From Mycobacterium sp. IDR2000157661 (GTDB lineage Bacteria > Actinomycetota > Actinomycetes > Mycobacteriales > Mycobacteriaceae), in NCBI RefSeq assembly GCF_022317005.1, contig NZ_CP081006.1:1178001-1242000 (forward strand): a stretch of 64,000 nucleotides of DNA, in the 5' to 3' direction. The first letter of the stretch is position 1, and every line of letters starts with the position of its first letter. The notes under the pieces were generated by a model. That model was not told the origin of the DNA, searched no databases, and saw only the letters and a list, made by a program, of their open reading frames with translations. Made by a program: the position numbers and the translations under genes. Shown piece by piece: positions 31,346 to 39,889 of this stretch.

Positions 31346-32632
31346 ATGTTCGATGCGGCGGGGTTGGCGGTGGTCGAGCAGACCGCTGATGAGGCGGCGT
31401 TGGTGGAGCGGATCGCCTGGTTGGAGCGGGTGAAGTCGGCCGCTGCGGCCGGTCAGGCCCGCGCGGCGGCGTTGTTGGATGCTCAGCGCCGCGCCGCCGA
31501 AGCCGCCGCCGGGATCCCGCCCGCCCGGCGTGGGCGCGGGCTGGGCGGCGAGATCGCCCTGGCCCGCCGCGAGGCCCCGGTGCGCGGGGGCCGCCACCTC
31601 GGGCTGGCCAAAGCCCTGGTCCACGAGATGCCCCACACGCTGGCCGCCCTGGAAGCCGGGGCGCTCTCCGAATGGCGGGCCACCCTGATCGTGCGCGAAT
31701 CGGCGTGTCTAAGTGTCGAGGACCGCCGCGCCCTGGACGCCGAGATGTGCGCCGATGCCGCCGCGCTGGAGGGCAAAGGCGACAAGCGCATCGAGGCCGA
31801 CGCCAAAACGATCGCCTACCGCCTGGACCCGCACGCGGTGGTCGAACGCGCGGCCAAGGCTGCAGCCGACCGCACGGTCACGATCCGGCCCGCACCCGAC
31901 TGCATGGCCAACGTGACCGTGCTGCTGCCGGTCGCCCAGGGCGTCGGGGTGTACGCGGCGCTCAAACGCCACGCCGACACCACCGTCGACGGGCGCACCC
32001 GCGGGCAGGTGATGGCCGACACGCTCTACGAACGGATCACCGGCAGGCCCGCTGAGGTCGCTGAACCGGTCGCGGTGAACCTGGTCATGGCCGATCAGAC
32101 ACTGCTCGGCGGCGACGACAGCCCCGCGGTCCTCGACGGCTACGGGCCCATCCCGGCCGAGATCGCCCGCCAACTCATCACCGCAGCGGGCCTGGACCGG
32201 CGCTCGCAGGCCACGCTGCGGCGGCTCTACCGCCGCCCCGCCAGCGCGGCGCTGGTAGCCATGGAATCCAGAGCCAGACGCTTCCCGAAAGGGTTGGCCC
32301 GCTTCATCGCCCTGCGCGATCAGCGATGTCGCACCCCCTACTGCAACGCCCCGATCCGCCACACCGACCACGCCGTCCCGCGACACCGCCGCGGACCCAC
32401 CCACGTCCTCAACGGCCTCGGTTCCTGCGAACAGTGCAACTACACCAAAGAAGCACCCGGCTGGCAGGTCCACACCAGCGAAGTCGACGGCGTGCACCAC
32501 GCCGAGTTCATCACCCCCACCGGCGCACACCACCACTCGGCGGCACCCCAACCACCAGGCCCACCGGCCATCGACGTCAGCGAAGTCGAAGCCCGCATCG
32601 CGATCGCGCTCACCGACCTACACGCCGCCTAA
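31346..32632 (+). CDS. HNH endonuclease of the 13E12 repeat type (DUF222)
   Basis: 428 residues. The N-terminal DUF222 domain (about 1-300) is helical and Arg/Ala-rich; the C-terminal HNH nuclease holds CRTPYCNAPIRHTDHAVPR and CEQCNYTKE, giving two Cys pairs around the His-Asn-His core. M. tuberculosis has a similar gene near iniBAC-aspC (Rv0336), here displaced. Members are often multicopy and recombine; a role in mobile-element or intein-like homing has been proposed but is unsettled. The next gene's -10 overlaps its stop. Confidence 0.9.
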   Translation: MFDAAGLAVVEQTADEAALVERIAWLERVKSAAAAGQARAAALLDAQRRAAEAAAGIPPARRGRGLGGEIALARREAPVRGGRHLGLAKALVHEMPHTLAALEAGALSEWRATLIVRESACLSVEDRRALDAEMCADAAALEGKGDKRIEADAKTIAYRLDPHAVVERAAKAAADRTVTIRPAPDCMANVTVLLPVAQGVGVYAALKRHADTTVDGRTRGQVMADTLYERITGRPAEVAEPVAVNLVMADQTLLGGDDSPAVLDGYGPIPAEIARQLITAAGLDRRSQATLRRLYRRPASAALVAMESRARRFPKGLARFIALRDQRCRTPYCNAPIRHTDHAVPRHRRGPTHVLNGLGSCEQCNYTKEAPGWQVHTSEVDGVHHAEFITPTGAHHHSAAPQPPGPPAIDVSEVEARIAIALTDLHAA

Positions 32633-32641
32633 GCTGGCCCC
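32630..32641 (+). promoter_or_regulatory. Leaderless -10 element for F420 oxidoreductase gene
   Basis: TAAGCT (32630-32635, including the upstream gene's TAA stop) followed by 6 bases and GTG 32642. It matches the TANNNT-N6-GTG leaderless pattern seen elsewhere in the window. Confidence 0.5.
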
Positions 32642-33574
32642 GTGGACTTCCGCGTGTTCGTCGAACCCCAACAGGGTGCGTCCTATGCCGACCAGCTCGC
32701 CGTGGCGCGGACCGCCGAGGAACTCGGCTACTCGGCCTTCTTCCGGTCCGACCACTACCTCGCGATGAGTGGTGGCGGACTGCCCGGTCCCACCGATTCC
32801 TGGGTCACGCTCGCCGGCATCGCCCGCGAGACGTCATCCATCCGGCTCGGCACACTGGTCACGTCGGCTACCTTCCGCTATCCCGGTCCGTTGGCGATAT
32901 CCGTCGCGCAGGTCGATGAGATGAGCGGCGGCAGAGTCGAATTCGGCCTGGGCGCCGGGTGGTTCGAGGCCGAACACCAGGCCTATGCGATCCCGTTCCC
33001 GGCGCTGGGTGAGCGATTCGACCGGCTTACCGAGCAACTGCAGATCATCACCGGTCTGTGGACGACGCCCAGCGGTGAGAAGTTCGGCTACGAGGGCGCC
33101 CACTACACCGTTGTGGACTCACCGGCGCTGCCCAAGCCGTTGCAATCACCGCATCCGCCGATCGTCGTCGGTGGCGGCGGCGCCAAGCGCACTCCGGCCT
33201 TGGCCGCCAAGTACGCCGCCGAGTTCAACGTTCCGTTCGTGCCGTTGGACACGGCCAGAACCCAATTCGGCCGGGTCGCGGCGGCGGTCGCCGACGCCGG
33301 CAGGGCGGCGGACTCGATGACCTACTCCGCGGCGTTCGTGGTGTGCGCCGGACGCGACGACGCCGAGATCGCGAGGCGCGCCGCCGCGATCGGCCGCGAG
33401 GTCGACGAACTTCGCAGCAACTCGGCGATGGTGGGCACTCCCGGCGAGATCGCCGACAAGCTGGGTGCCTGGGTCGACGCCGGCGTACAGCGGGTATACC
33501 TGCAACTTCTCGACATGTCCGATCTCGCGCATCTGGAATTCTTCGCCCACGAGGTGATTCCCCAGCTCGGTTGA
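32642..33574 (+). CDS. LLM-class F420-dependent oxidoreductase
   Basis: Luciferase-like TIM barrel of 310 residues, using F420 (or FMN). Visible marks: RTAEELGYSAFFRSDHY near 25-40, the LGTLVTSATFRYPGPLA loop near 70-85, MSGGRVEFGLGAGWFEAEH near 95-115 and the PPIVVGGGGAKRTPALAAKYA segment near 180-195. The substrate is unknown. No F420 partner is adjacent. The leaderless start is GTG 32642. Confidence 0.9.
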   Translation: MDFRVFVEPQQGASYADQLAVARTAEELGYSAFFRSDHYLAMSGGGLPGPTDSWVTLAGIARETSSIRLGTLVTSATFRYPGPLAISVAQVDEMSGGRVEFGLGAGWFEAEHQAYAIPFPALGERFDRLTEQLQIITGLWTTPSGEKFGYEGAHYTVVDSPALPKPLQSPHPPIVVGGGGAKRTPALAAKYAAEFNVPFVPLDTARTQFGRVAAAVADAGRAADSMTYSAAFVVCAGRDDAEIARRAAAIGREVDELRSNSAMVGTPGEIADKLGAWVDAGVQRVYLQLLDMSDLAHLEFFAHEVIPQLG

Positions 33575-33600
33575 GCAAGCCACCGCAGCCGGGCCGCGAT

Positions 33601-33614
33601 TACTATCGGTGGCC
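33601..33614 (+). promoter_or_regulatory. -10 element TACTAT before the first Thr-rich membrane protein
   Basis: TACTAT at 33601-33606 with GTG 33615 eight bases on; an in-frame GTG at 33609 is too close to the -10 to be transcribed from it. The same hexamer with a six-base spacer precedes the next gene at 34070. Confidence 0.5.
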
Positions 33615-34064
33615 GTGACCAGCGGCAACCATGACGACGGGCAGGCGCCGTCGCAGCCCTGGTACAACCGCACGCCCGCGGTCCTGGGCGCCAGCATGCT
33701 CGCCCTGGCCGTCATCGCCATCCTCGTCCTCGCGATCACCTTCATGTCGCGCCAGTTCGGCGAGCCGGAGCAGGCGCCGCTGAACTACGTGGAGCCGACG
33801 TACTCGGCGACCACAGCGCGGTCGGCCACCGCCACCACCACCCAGACCATCACCAGCACCAGCCCGCCGCAGACCACCGAGATCGGCGGACCACTCGATC
33901 CGCCGCCGACGACACCGCCCCCCACAACCTCGAGCAGCGAGACCACCAGCGAATCGCCGACGGTCGAAGAGGACGAAGCGGAGGAAGAGGAGGAGTCCAC
34001 GACCCGCACCAGGCGCCGCGGCCCCCGCACGAATGTGACACGCACCTTCGCGCCGCTGCCCTGA
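33615..34064 (+). CDS. Single-pass membrane protein with Thr/Pro/Glu-rich tail
   Basis: 149 residues from GTG 33615. A short cytoplasmic start ends in SQPWYNRTP, followed by one membrane helix (VLGASMLALAVIAILVLAITF). The outer tail is low-complexity: Thr/Ser/Pro-rich, then an acidic stretch (EEDEAEEEEE) and a basic end (RTRRRGPRTN). The PWY-x-x-P motif before the helix recurs in the next protein and in the Hsp70-like protein at 40109. Function unknown. Thr-rich tails of this kind in mycobacteria may be O-mannosylated; that is inference. Confidence 0.72.
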   Translation: MTSGNHDDGQAPSQPWYNRTPAVLGASMLALAVIAILVLAITFMSRQFGEPEQAPLNYVEPTYSATTARSATATTTQTITSTSPPQTTEIGGPLDPPPTTPPPTTSSSETTSESPTVEEDEAEEEEESTTRTRRRGPRTNVTRTFAPLP

Positions 34065-34069
34065 GCGCC

Positions 34070-34081
34070 TACTATCGGCCC
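34070..34081 (+). promoter_or_regulatory. Leaderless -10 element for the second Thr-rich membrane protein
   Basis: TACTAT (34070-34075), 6 bases, then GTG 34082. The flanking sequence (CTACTATCGG) repeats that in front of the preceding gene, suggesting one promoter module was duplicated with the gene. Confidence 0.55.
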
Positions 34082-34570
34082 GTGGCGCAATACGGACCCA
34101 ACGACGATCCGAACTACCCGAACAACGACCCGTCGGGCTACTCCAACGCCAACTACGGCGACGGGGGCGGCTACGACGACGGGGGCTACGGCGGTCCTCC
34201 ACCCGAGGAGCCGTGGTACCGCAAGCCGGCGGCGCTGGTCGCGTTCGGCGCGCTCGGGGCGTTGCTCATCGCGTTGATCGTCTGGGGCCTGGCGAACCTG
34301 ATCAGCGGTGATGACACCACCACGGAGACCACGTCCCTGACCCCGCTGACCACCACGTCGCAGGCGGCAACGGCCACCACCGCGGTGACTCCCGAGACTG
34401 TGACCGAAACCGTCACGCCGACCACCACTGCACCGCCGGCCACCACGACGGTCGAGCCGACCACCGAGACCACCACGACGGTCGAGACCACGACCAGCGT
34501 CAGCACGGAGACCAGCGTCGTGACCAGCACGGTGACGGAGACTGTCACCTCGCCTCCGCCCACGCCCTGA
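34082..34570 (+). CDS. Single-pass membrane protein with Thr-rich tail, second copy
   Basis: 162 residues. The N-terminus is Asn/Gly/Tyr/Asp-rich and ends in EEPWYRKPA, followed by the membrane helix LVAFGALGALLIALIVWGLANLI. The outer part is almost only Thr, Val, Glu and Pro (TTTTVEPTTETTTTVETTT-like). It shares the PWYRxP entry motif with the neighbour and with the Hsp70-like protein; the tails are alike in composition, not in exact sequence. Function unknown. No enzyme domain present. It is convergent with iniC, 40 bases away. Confidence 0.72.
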   Translation: MAQYGPNDDPNYPNNDPSGYSNANYGDGGGYDDGGYGGPPPEEPWYRKPAALVAFGALGALLIALIVWGLANLISGDDTTTETTSLTPLTTTSQAATATTAVTPETVTETVTPTTTAPPATTTVEPTTETTTTVETTTSVSTETSVVTSTVTETVTSPPPTP

Positions 34571-34572
34571 CC

Positions 34573-34612
34573 ACCGCCCGCGCGCAGCGACTACCGCCCG
34601 CGCGCAGCGACT
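34573..34612. repeat. Two direct 20-bp GC-rich repeats after the Thr-rich gene
   Basis: Unit ACCGCCCGCGCGCAGCGACT at 34573-34592 and 34593-34612, exact, with a degenerate third unit starting at 34613. The third copy holds the stop of iniC (cta at 34611-34613 on the minus strand). It could be a weak terminator region between convergent genes; no hairpin with a U-run is seen. Confidence 0.8.
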
Positions 34613-36104
34613 ACTGACCGCGCGCGGCGTACTCCGCCACCAGTGCCTCGGCGCTGCGCACCGCGGCCCGGCATGCGCGGGTGGTGAACGGGTCGTTGAG
34701 CGGGTGCTCGGCGCGCCGGCGCCAGCGCTGCGCGGCGGCGAACGCCGCCCGTGGGCCGTCATAGGGATTGTCGGGTTGCAGGCCCAGTCGGCTGGCCGCG
34801 TCCGTGCCCGCGCCACCGATGATCCGGCGCAACGAGGCCATCTCATCGGCGTTCAAAGTCGTTGACCGGGAGCGCAATTGAGTCAGCAGACGCAACTCCT
34901 CGAAGGCGTGCGTGTCGGCCAGCAACGGATCGATGTCCGCGAGGATGTACGGCGTCGCGTAGATCGGGTTGTTCTGCACGAAACGGTGCAACGACAGCAG
35001 TGCGGTGTGCGCCTTTAGCAGGTCCGACCGCTGCGCGAACTGCTGATCGATCACCTCGCGCAGCGCAACCAGCCCACTGCGTTCCAGCAGTTCGTCGGCG
35101 AGCGCTACCGAATCGCCGACACCCGCGCGCAGCACCGCGATCGATATCCGGATGCCGAACATTCCGAATCGGTCCAGCAACGCGGCCCGCGTGGCCGCGT
35201 CCACTGGCAGGGAACTGTCTTCGCGCACGAAGCGGTCCACCGACAGCATCGCCTTGGTCAACTCCGCGGCGTCGACGCCCGCGAGTTTCTCGAGCGCGAC
35301 GAACTCGCTCTGCCGCAACGTGCGGGCCGTCAACGCCAGCAGTCCCGACACCGGCACCACGGCCTGGCAGGTGCCCGTGCGGTCCATCTCGCTGGTGAAC
35401 CGCTTCGCCACATCCTTGGCCGACAGCATGGCGTCGATCCGGCCCGCACCGATCTCGTCGGCACGCGACGCCACGCCGATCACCCCCAGCGCCCCGGCCG
35501 AGCCACCGACCAACTCGCCGATCTGCTTGAGCAGCGCGATGTCGGCGGCGTTGAGCGTGCGCAGCAGGAACACCACCGCGTCCACCCGCGGCACCCCGTC
35601 GTCGGGCACCAGCAGGCGCAGTGTGCGCTCGGAGACGTCGCGGTTCAACGACGACGTGCCCGGGGTGTCGATGATCGTGGTGTCGATCAACTCCGCAGCA
35701 GGCCACTCGACATCGAGGTCGACGATGTCCTCCGGATCCAGGCTGGCGAAGTCGAATGTCAGCCCGCCCTCGACGGGGTCGCGGCCGATCGGCACGTTGG
35801 ACCGCCTGCCGCGGCGGTGGTTGGCGGTCACCTTGGGCGTCGGACCGTGGCGGAACCACGTCACGATCCGGGTGGCCTCGGTGGCGTCGGTCGGCGCGAT
35901 GTCCTCACCGACGAGCGCGTTCACCAGCGTGGACTTTCCCGCCTTCAACGTCCCGGCCAGCGCGATGCGGATGGGCTGGTTCAGTGCCCGGCCGATGCGG
36001 TCCAGTTCGTTGTGCACGTCCGGCCGGTGGCCGTAGGCGGGGTCGGCTCGATACGCCTGGATGATTCCGCCCAGGATCGCGCGCACTCGATCGCTCGTGC
36101 TCAT
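34611..36104 (-). CDS. iniC: Dynamin-like GTPase IniC
   Basis: 497 residues. The GTPase domain begins with ALAGTLKAGKSTLVNAL (P-loop 51-58), with IIDTPGTSSL as switch 2 (DTPG), and ASRADEIG near the base-recognition motif. Long helices follow, as in dynamin bundles; no membrane segment is visible, so it may rely on IniA for membrane contact. iniBAC is induced by isoniazid and other cell-wall inhibitors in M. tuberculosis. It is the last gene of the operon, 74 bases after iniA. Confidence 0.92.
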   Translation of the reverse strand: MSTSDRVRAILGGIIQAYRADPAYGHRPDVHNELDRIGRALNQPIRIALAGTLKAGKSTLVNALVGEDIAPTDATEATRIVTWFRHGPTPKVTANHRRGRRSNVPIGRDPVEGGLTFDFASLDPEDIVDLDVEWPAAELIDTTIIDTPGTSSLNRDVSERTLRLLVPDDGVPRVDAVVFLLRTLNAADIALLKQIGELVGGSAGALGVIGVASRADEIGAGRIDAMLSAKDVAKRFTSEMDRTGTCQAVVPVSGLLALTARTLRQSEFVALEKLAGVDAAELTKAMLSVDRFVREDSSLPVDAATRAALLDRFGMFGIRISIAVLRAGVGDSVALADELLERSGLVALREVIDQQFAQRSDLLKAHTALLSLHRFVQNNPIYATPYILADIDPLLADTHAFEELRLLTQLRSRSTTLNADEMASLRRIIGGAGTDAASRLGLQPDNPYDGPRAAFAAAQRWRRRAEHPLNDPFTTRACRAAVRSAEALVAEYAARGQ

Positions 36105-36178
36105 CTCGCGCTACTCACGATGCTCCTGGCTGTACTCCCCGCCCACTGATGACCGGGAATCCAGCTTAGGCACCCGGG

Positions 36179-38020
36179 CTAGCCGACCGGCTCCGGGACG
36201 GCGGGCATCAGCTTGACGGCGTGGTCGGTGACCTGCCTGAGAATGTTGAGCTGACGCTCGAGCTCCCGGATCCGTTCATTGCGCTCGGACTCCTCGAGAC
36301 GCGCCGCGGCGATCGTCGCCTGCAGCGACTCGTTGAGCGATCGGGTGGTCTGGTTGGCGATCCCCCGATAGTGATCACGCAACTGCCGCTGGATGGCCTT
36401 GAGCCGGTCACGCGACTCCTTGGCGACGAGGAACTGGGTGTCATCGACGAACCGGCGGGTGTTGGTCTTGGCCTCGTTGCGCACCCGCAGCATGCGGTTC
36501 TCCATGTTCTCCTTGTAGGCGGTGCGCCCCATCAGCAGGCCGGCACCGATGGACAGCGGGTTGAACATGCCCAGGCCCGCGAAGGACGTCATCATCCCGA
36601 ACATCAGCACCCCGCCGTAGGAGCCCTGCATGCCCATCGTGAGCTTGCGGCCCGCCTTGACCGGCTTGGCCTCCAGTCGCGCCAGCGACTTGAGCTCACC
36701 GAGGCTCGCTCCCATCCGGTTCGGGTCGATCTGCGGCATTTGGACCGCTTCCAGGCCTGCCTCGACGAAGGTGCGGGCGACCTCGGCGGCCAGCACCTCC
36801 GCACGCTGGTAGGCCCAGACGAAGTTGTCGCCCACCGCGGTGGCGACCGCGTTCTCGAGCTCCGCGCCGATCTCGGCCCAGTGTTGGGTCGGGTCGCACG
36901 TGTCGATGACCTTCTCGATGTGCTGGGTGATCACCCGGAAGCGGCCGCGAAGGTCGTGGTCGACGTCGGCGGTCAGGTCGGAGATGCCGTCGTTGAGCAC
37001 CTGTTGCCACAGTGCCGTCTGCTGCAGCGCGTTCTCGGCCTCCTGCTTGCGCCGCTCGAGGTCCTCCGTGAGCCGGTCGCGCGTGTCGGGATCGTTGATC
37101 GCCGACAGCTCCGCACTCACTTTGAGCGTCAGATGCTCTGCTGCGGAGTGGATTTCGTTGACGACGTGATCGCGGATTCGGTCGTTCTGCCGCAGCAGCA
37201 CCTCTTCGCTGAGGAACTTCACGAGTGCGGGAAAGTTCGACTCCTCGTTGAGTTCCTTGTCGTTGAGCGCGATGGCGTGGCTGCGCAACAGCGACGACGA
37301 CGGAATCATCGGAACGGACAGGCCCGCGCGAGCCAGGTGCTCCTTGTTGGCCTCGACGATCTGACGCCAGTGCGGATAGAGGTCGATCTTGGTCGCGACG
37401 ATCGTTGCCAGCGGGCAGATTTCGAAGGCCTGCCGCATGAACGTCATCTCTGGTTCGGTGAACTCCTGGCTGGTGTCGCTGCACATCAGTATCGCGTCCG
37501 CGTCGGGCAACAGGCCCAAGGTGGCCGACAGGTGGGGCTGGCCGTGGCCGCCGACGCCCGGGGTGTCGACGAACGCCAAGCCGTTCTTCAGCAGCGGGCT
37601 GGCGGCGGTCACCTCGACGCGGATCACCTCGCGTCCGCCGGCCTGCGGCGCCCGTCGCAGGTCGTTCTTGATGTCGTCCATCGGGATCTCGACGACCTCG
37701 GGCTCCTCACCCTCGCCACGCGACACGATCAGCTTCGCCGCCGCGGTCTCGCCGTAGGACACCACGGTCGCCAGCACGGTGCTCTCGTCGTCGCCGACCC
37801 GCGCCACCGGAACGTTGAGCAGCGCGTTGAGCAGCTGACTCTTGCCCTGCTTGAGCTGCCCGGCGACCACCACCCGGATCTGCGGGTCGGTGATGCGGAC
37901 CTTGGCGCGGGCCAGCCGCTCGACCAGGTCGCCGCGGTCGTTGGCGCCGGCGATCCTGCTGGTGTGGTCGATCAGCTCGACGACGACCTTGGTTTGGCGT
38001 GGGTCCTTGGATTGCGTCAT
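36179..38020 (-). CDS. iniA: Dynamin-like GTPase IniA
   Basis: 613 residues. P-loop GQLKQGKS at 54-61, VDTPGVGGHG as switch 2, helical stalk and bundle, and a hydrophobic tip near residues 470-500 (SYGGVLMFGMMTSFAGLGMF) that should insert in the membrane, as in the M. smegmatis IniA structure; LSIGAGLLMGRT follows. Roles reported: membrane fission or remodelling in isoniazid and ethambutol tolerance. Start ATG 38020 has GAGGA upstream. It follows iniB across a strong hairpin at 38070-38100. Confidence 0.95.
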   Translation of the reverse strand: MTQSKDPRQTKVVVELIDHTSRIAGANDRGDLVERLARAKVRITDPQIRVVVAGQLKQGKSQLLNALLNVPVARVGDDESTVLATVVSYGETAAAKLIVSRGEGEEPEVVEIPMDDIKNDLRRAPQAGGREVIRVEVTAASPLLKNGLAFVDTPGVGGHGQPHLSATLGLLPDADAILMCSDTSQEFTEPEMTFMRQAFEICPLATIVATKIDLYPHWRQIVEANKEHLARAGLSVPMIPSSSLLRSHAIALNDKELNEESNFPALVKFLSEEVLLRQNDRIRDHVVNEIHSAAEHLTLKVSAELSAINDPDTRDRLTEDLERRKQEAENALQQTALWQQVLNDGISDLTADVDHDLRGRFRVITQHIEKVIDTCDPTQHWAEIGAELENAVATAVGDNFVWAYQRAEVLAAEVARTFVEAGLEAVQMPQIDPNRMGASLGELKSLARLEAKPVKAGRKLTMGMQGSYGGVLMFGMMTSFAGLGMFNPLSIGAGLLMGRTAYKENMENRMLRVRNEAKTNTRRFVDDTQFLVAKESRDRLKAIQRQLRDHYRGIANQTTRSLNESLQATIAAARLEESERNERIRELERQLNILRQVTDHAVKLMPAVPEPVG

Positions 38021-38069
38021 GAAGTCCTCGTGGTGAAAGCGCCGTGGCTTCTAACGGTAGATGCGCGAA

Positions 38070-38100
38070 CTGGCGGGGATCGCGTTTCGATCCCCGCCAG
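38070..38100 (-). terminator. Perfect 13-bp hairpin between iniB and iniA
   Basis: CTGGCGGGGATCG (38070-38082) pairs with CGATCCCCGCCAG (38088-38100) across a 5-base loop. No U-run follows on the minus strand. It stands inside the operon after the iniB stop and before the iniA start, so it may act as a partial terminator, attenuator or RNA stabiliser that sets iniB above iniA. Confidence 0.6.
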
Positions 38101-38120
38101 CTGCGTTACTGCGGTGTGGG

Positions 38121-39089
38121 TCAGAAGATGCCGACGTCGTTGCTGACGTTGACGTCCGTGTCGACCGTCTGCGAGTTGTCCACCGAGTTGTCCTGCCCGG
38201 AGTTGTCGACCGAGTTGTCGACGCTGTTGTCGTCGTGGCTGGCGTCGACGCTTCCGGAGAGGTCACCGCCACCGGTGTCGACAGTGGTGATGTCACCGCC
38301 ACCGGTGCTGGTGCTCTGGCTGTCGTTGTCGTTGATGACGATCCCGCCACCGGAGCCACCTGCGCCACCGGCGGCGCTGCCACCGTCGTTGCCGACACCG
38401 ATCAGGCCGCCTCCACCGGAACCGCCTGCCGCGCCGCCACCGTTGCCGCCGCTCATGTCGACGTCGTTGATGACCGGCCCGTCATTGTCGGAGATGATGT
38501 CGCCGCCCGCGGTCTGGTCGCCGCTGTCGTCGATCTCGTTGTCCTCGCCGATGTTGACGTTCGAGTCCCTGATGTCACCGGTGTTGACGTTCTCGTTGTC
38601 GTCGCCGACCACGTTGCCGTCACCCTCGACGTTCGTCGCGTCGATGTTGCCCGCGGTGCCAGTGTTGACCACGCCGCCGTCGGTGGCGGTGTTCGTGGTC
38701 TTGTCGCCGAGGGTGATGTCGCCGAACTCCAGGTCGAAGTTGCCGACACCCTGCTGGCCGTCGTGGCCGACGACGTTGTTGGTCTCCGGGCTGAGCAGCC
38801 GGGTGTCGTTGTGACTCAGCGTCTCGTTGCCCGACAGCAGATCGGTCTGGCGCTGCGGCACGAAGGCGATGCCGTGGGTGTTGGCGACCGCCTGCTGCAA
38901 GCCGACGACCGGGTTGCCCCCGCCGTGCAGGACTGCAGCGGGTGCCACGGTGGCTGCGACGGCTTGCACCTGAGCGGCCGACAGGTTGCCGAAGCCGGCC
39001 TGCACCAGCTCGCGGTCGGGGTCGGCCACGAAAGCAGCGGCGGAGACGGGGTCGCGGAACAGGTTCAAGAACCAGTCGATGAGGTTCAT
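38121..39089 (-). CDS. iniB: IniB, Gly/Asn/Asp-rich protein
   Basis: 322 residues. The N-terminal domain is helical (LIDWFLNLFRDPVSAAAFVADP...LSAAQVQAV). From ~190 on it is a disordered low-complexity region rich in Gly, Asn, Asp and Ser (GGSGGGG, GDDNENVNTG, NSVDNSVDNS). The last part is repeats of D-x-S-V-D-N-S type. IniB is the first gene of the operon; its job is unknown. The N-terminal domain recurs in the next gene upstream (39356-39889). RBS AAAGGA precedes ATG 39089. Confidence 0.88.
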   Translation of the reverse strand: MNLIDWFLNLFRDPVSAAAFVADPDRELVQAGFGNLSAAQVQAVAATVAPAAVLHGGGNPVVGLQQAVANTHGIAFVPQRQTDLLSGNETLSHNDTRLLSPETNNVVGHDGQQGVGNFDLEFGDITLGDKTTNTATDGGVVNTGTAGNIDATNVEGDGNVVGDDNENVNTGDIRDSNVNIGEDNEIDDSGDQTAGGDIISDNDGPVINDVDMSGGNGGGAAGGSGGGGLIGVGNDGGSAAGGAGGSGGGIVINDNDSQSTSTGGGDITTVDTGGGDLSGSVDASHDDNSVDNSVDNSGQDNSVDNSQTVDTDVNVSNDVGIF

Positions 39090-39185
39090 TGCGGGGTCCT
39101 TTCGAGTGTGCTTTTCGAGGTCTTGCCGCCGGGTCGGTCCGGCGAACTGATGACCACGTTATGGGCCTGAGGACGCCCCAGAAAC

Positions 39186-39263
39186 GGGGTAGCAACCCCT
39201 CACTTCAAGATCCTCCCCCGGGATCGCGGTGGGGGCTTCGTTAGGGGATTAGGGACTGCCCCT
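39186..39263 (-). promoter_or_regulatory. iniB upstream G-rich motif cluster
   Basis: The region holds GGGGT-AGCA-ACCCC (39186-39199), TTAGGGG (39241-39247), a second ATTAGGG (39249-39255) and CCCCT (39259-39263). The GGGG/CCCC blocks match motif clusters before the two Hsp70-like genes. Since iniR is encoded between these, it is a candidate set of IniR sites; not proven. It lies 97-174 bases upstream of the iniB ATG and includes the presumed iniBAC promoter. Confidence 0.4.
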
Positions 39264-39303
39264 GGGGGATGGCGCTCAGAGGTGCTTCGATGCAGCTCAC
39301 AAC

Positions 39304-39343
39304 GCAGAAGTGCGCGGTCCCCCGGGGAACCGCGCACTTCTGC
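39304..39343 (-). terminator. Long hairpin after the iniB-like gene
   Basis: GCAGAAGTGCGCGGT (39304-39318) pairs fully with ACCGCGCACTTCTGC (39329-39343), 15 bp with a 10-base loop that is itself GC-complementary. It lies 12 bases after the stop at 39356. No U-run follows. Likely an intrinsic terminator separating the iniB-like gene from iniBAC. Confidence 0.7.
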
Positions 39344-39355
39344 TGCAGGTGTGGA

Positions 39356-39889
39356 CTAGTCGAAGATGTCGAAGCCGCCCGCGTCGGTGTCGAGCTGCTG
39401 GATGTCGACCAGCGAATCACTCCAGTCCTCGACGGGGCCGGGCTCGTCAGCCGACGCATCATCGATGACCGGCTGGTCGAGATGCAGCGAGGCGTCGTCG
39501 ACGGTCGCGACATCCGGAACGCCCGGATCGGCCAACGCATCGAGACCGGCACCCGGATCGTTGATGACCTCCGTGGCGGCGCCGTGGATGTCGTCGAGCG
39601 CCTCGGCAGGCACCTGGTCGCCGAACGCGTCGAACGCCGCGGTCGCCGCTCCGCTCGTCCAGACGTTGCCTGCCGTCTCCGCGACGCCGCCGTCGAGCCC
39701 GGCGACAGGCAACCCGTCGAGCGAGGTCATCGACTCCGACACGACCGGGATCAGCGCGTTGACGTCAGCGCTGGTCACGTCGGTCAGGTTGGCGTCGAGG
39801 ATGGCCTGGTCGGGATCTGCGGCGAAGCGTGCGGCGGCGTCGGGATCACGCACCACAGACATCACGAAGTCCAATAGCGAGTTCGCCAT
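39356..39889 (-). CDS. IniB-domain protein (Rv0340-like)
   Basis: 177 residues. Its first ~55 residues match the IniB N-terminal domain in pattern: LLDFVMSVVRDPDAAARFAADPDQAI then DVTSADVNALIP. The rest is acidic and disordered, ending DTDAGGFDIFD. Start ATG 39889, with a strong ribosome site AAGGAGG 6 bases upstream; an upstream GTG would overlap that site. M. tuberculosis has a gene of similar size in this place (Rv0340) ahead of iniB. Function unknown; it probably acts with IniB. Confidence 0.82.
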   Translation of the reverse strand: MANSLLDFVMSVVRDPDAAARFAADPDQAILDANLTDVTSADVNALIPVVSESMTSLDGLPVAGLDGGVAETAGNVWTSGAATAAFDAFGDQVPAEALDDIHGAATEVINDPGAGLDALADPGVPDVATVDDASLHLDQPVIDDASADEPGPVEDWSDSLVDIQQLDTDAGGFDIFD

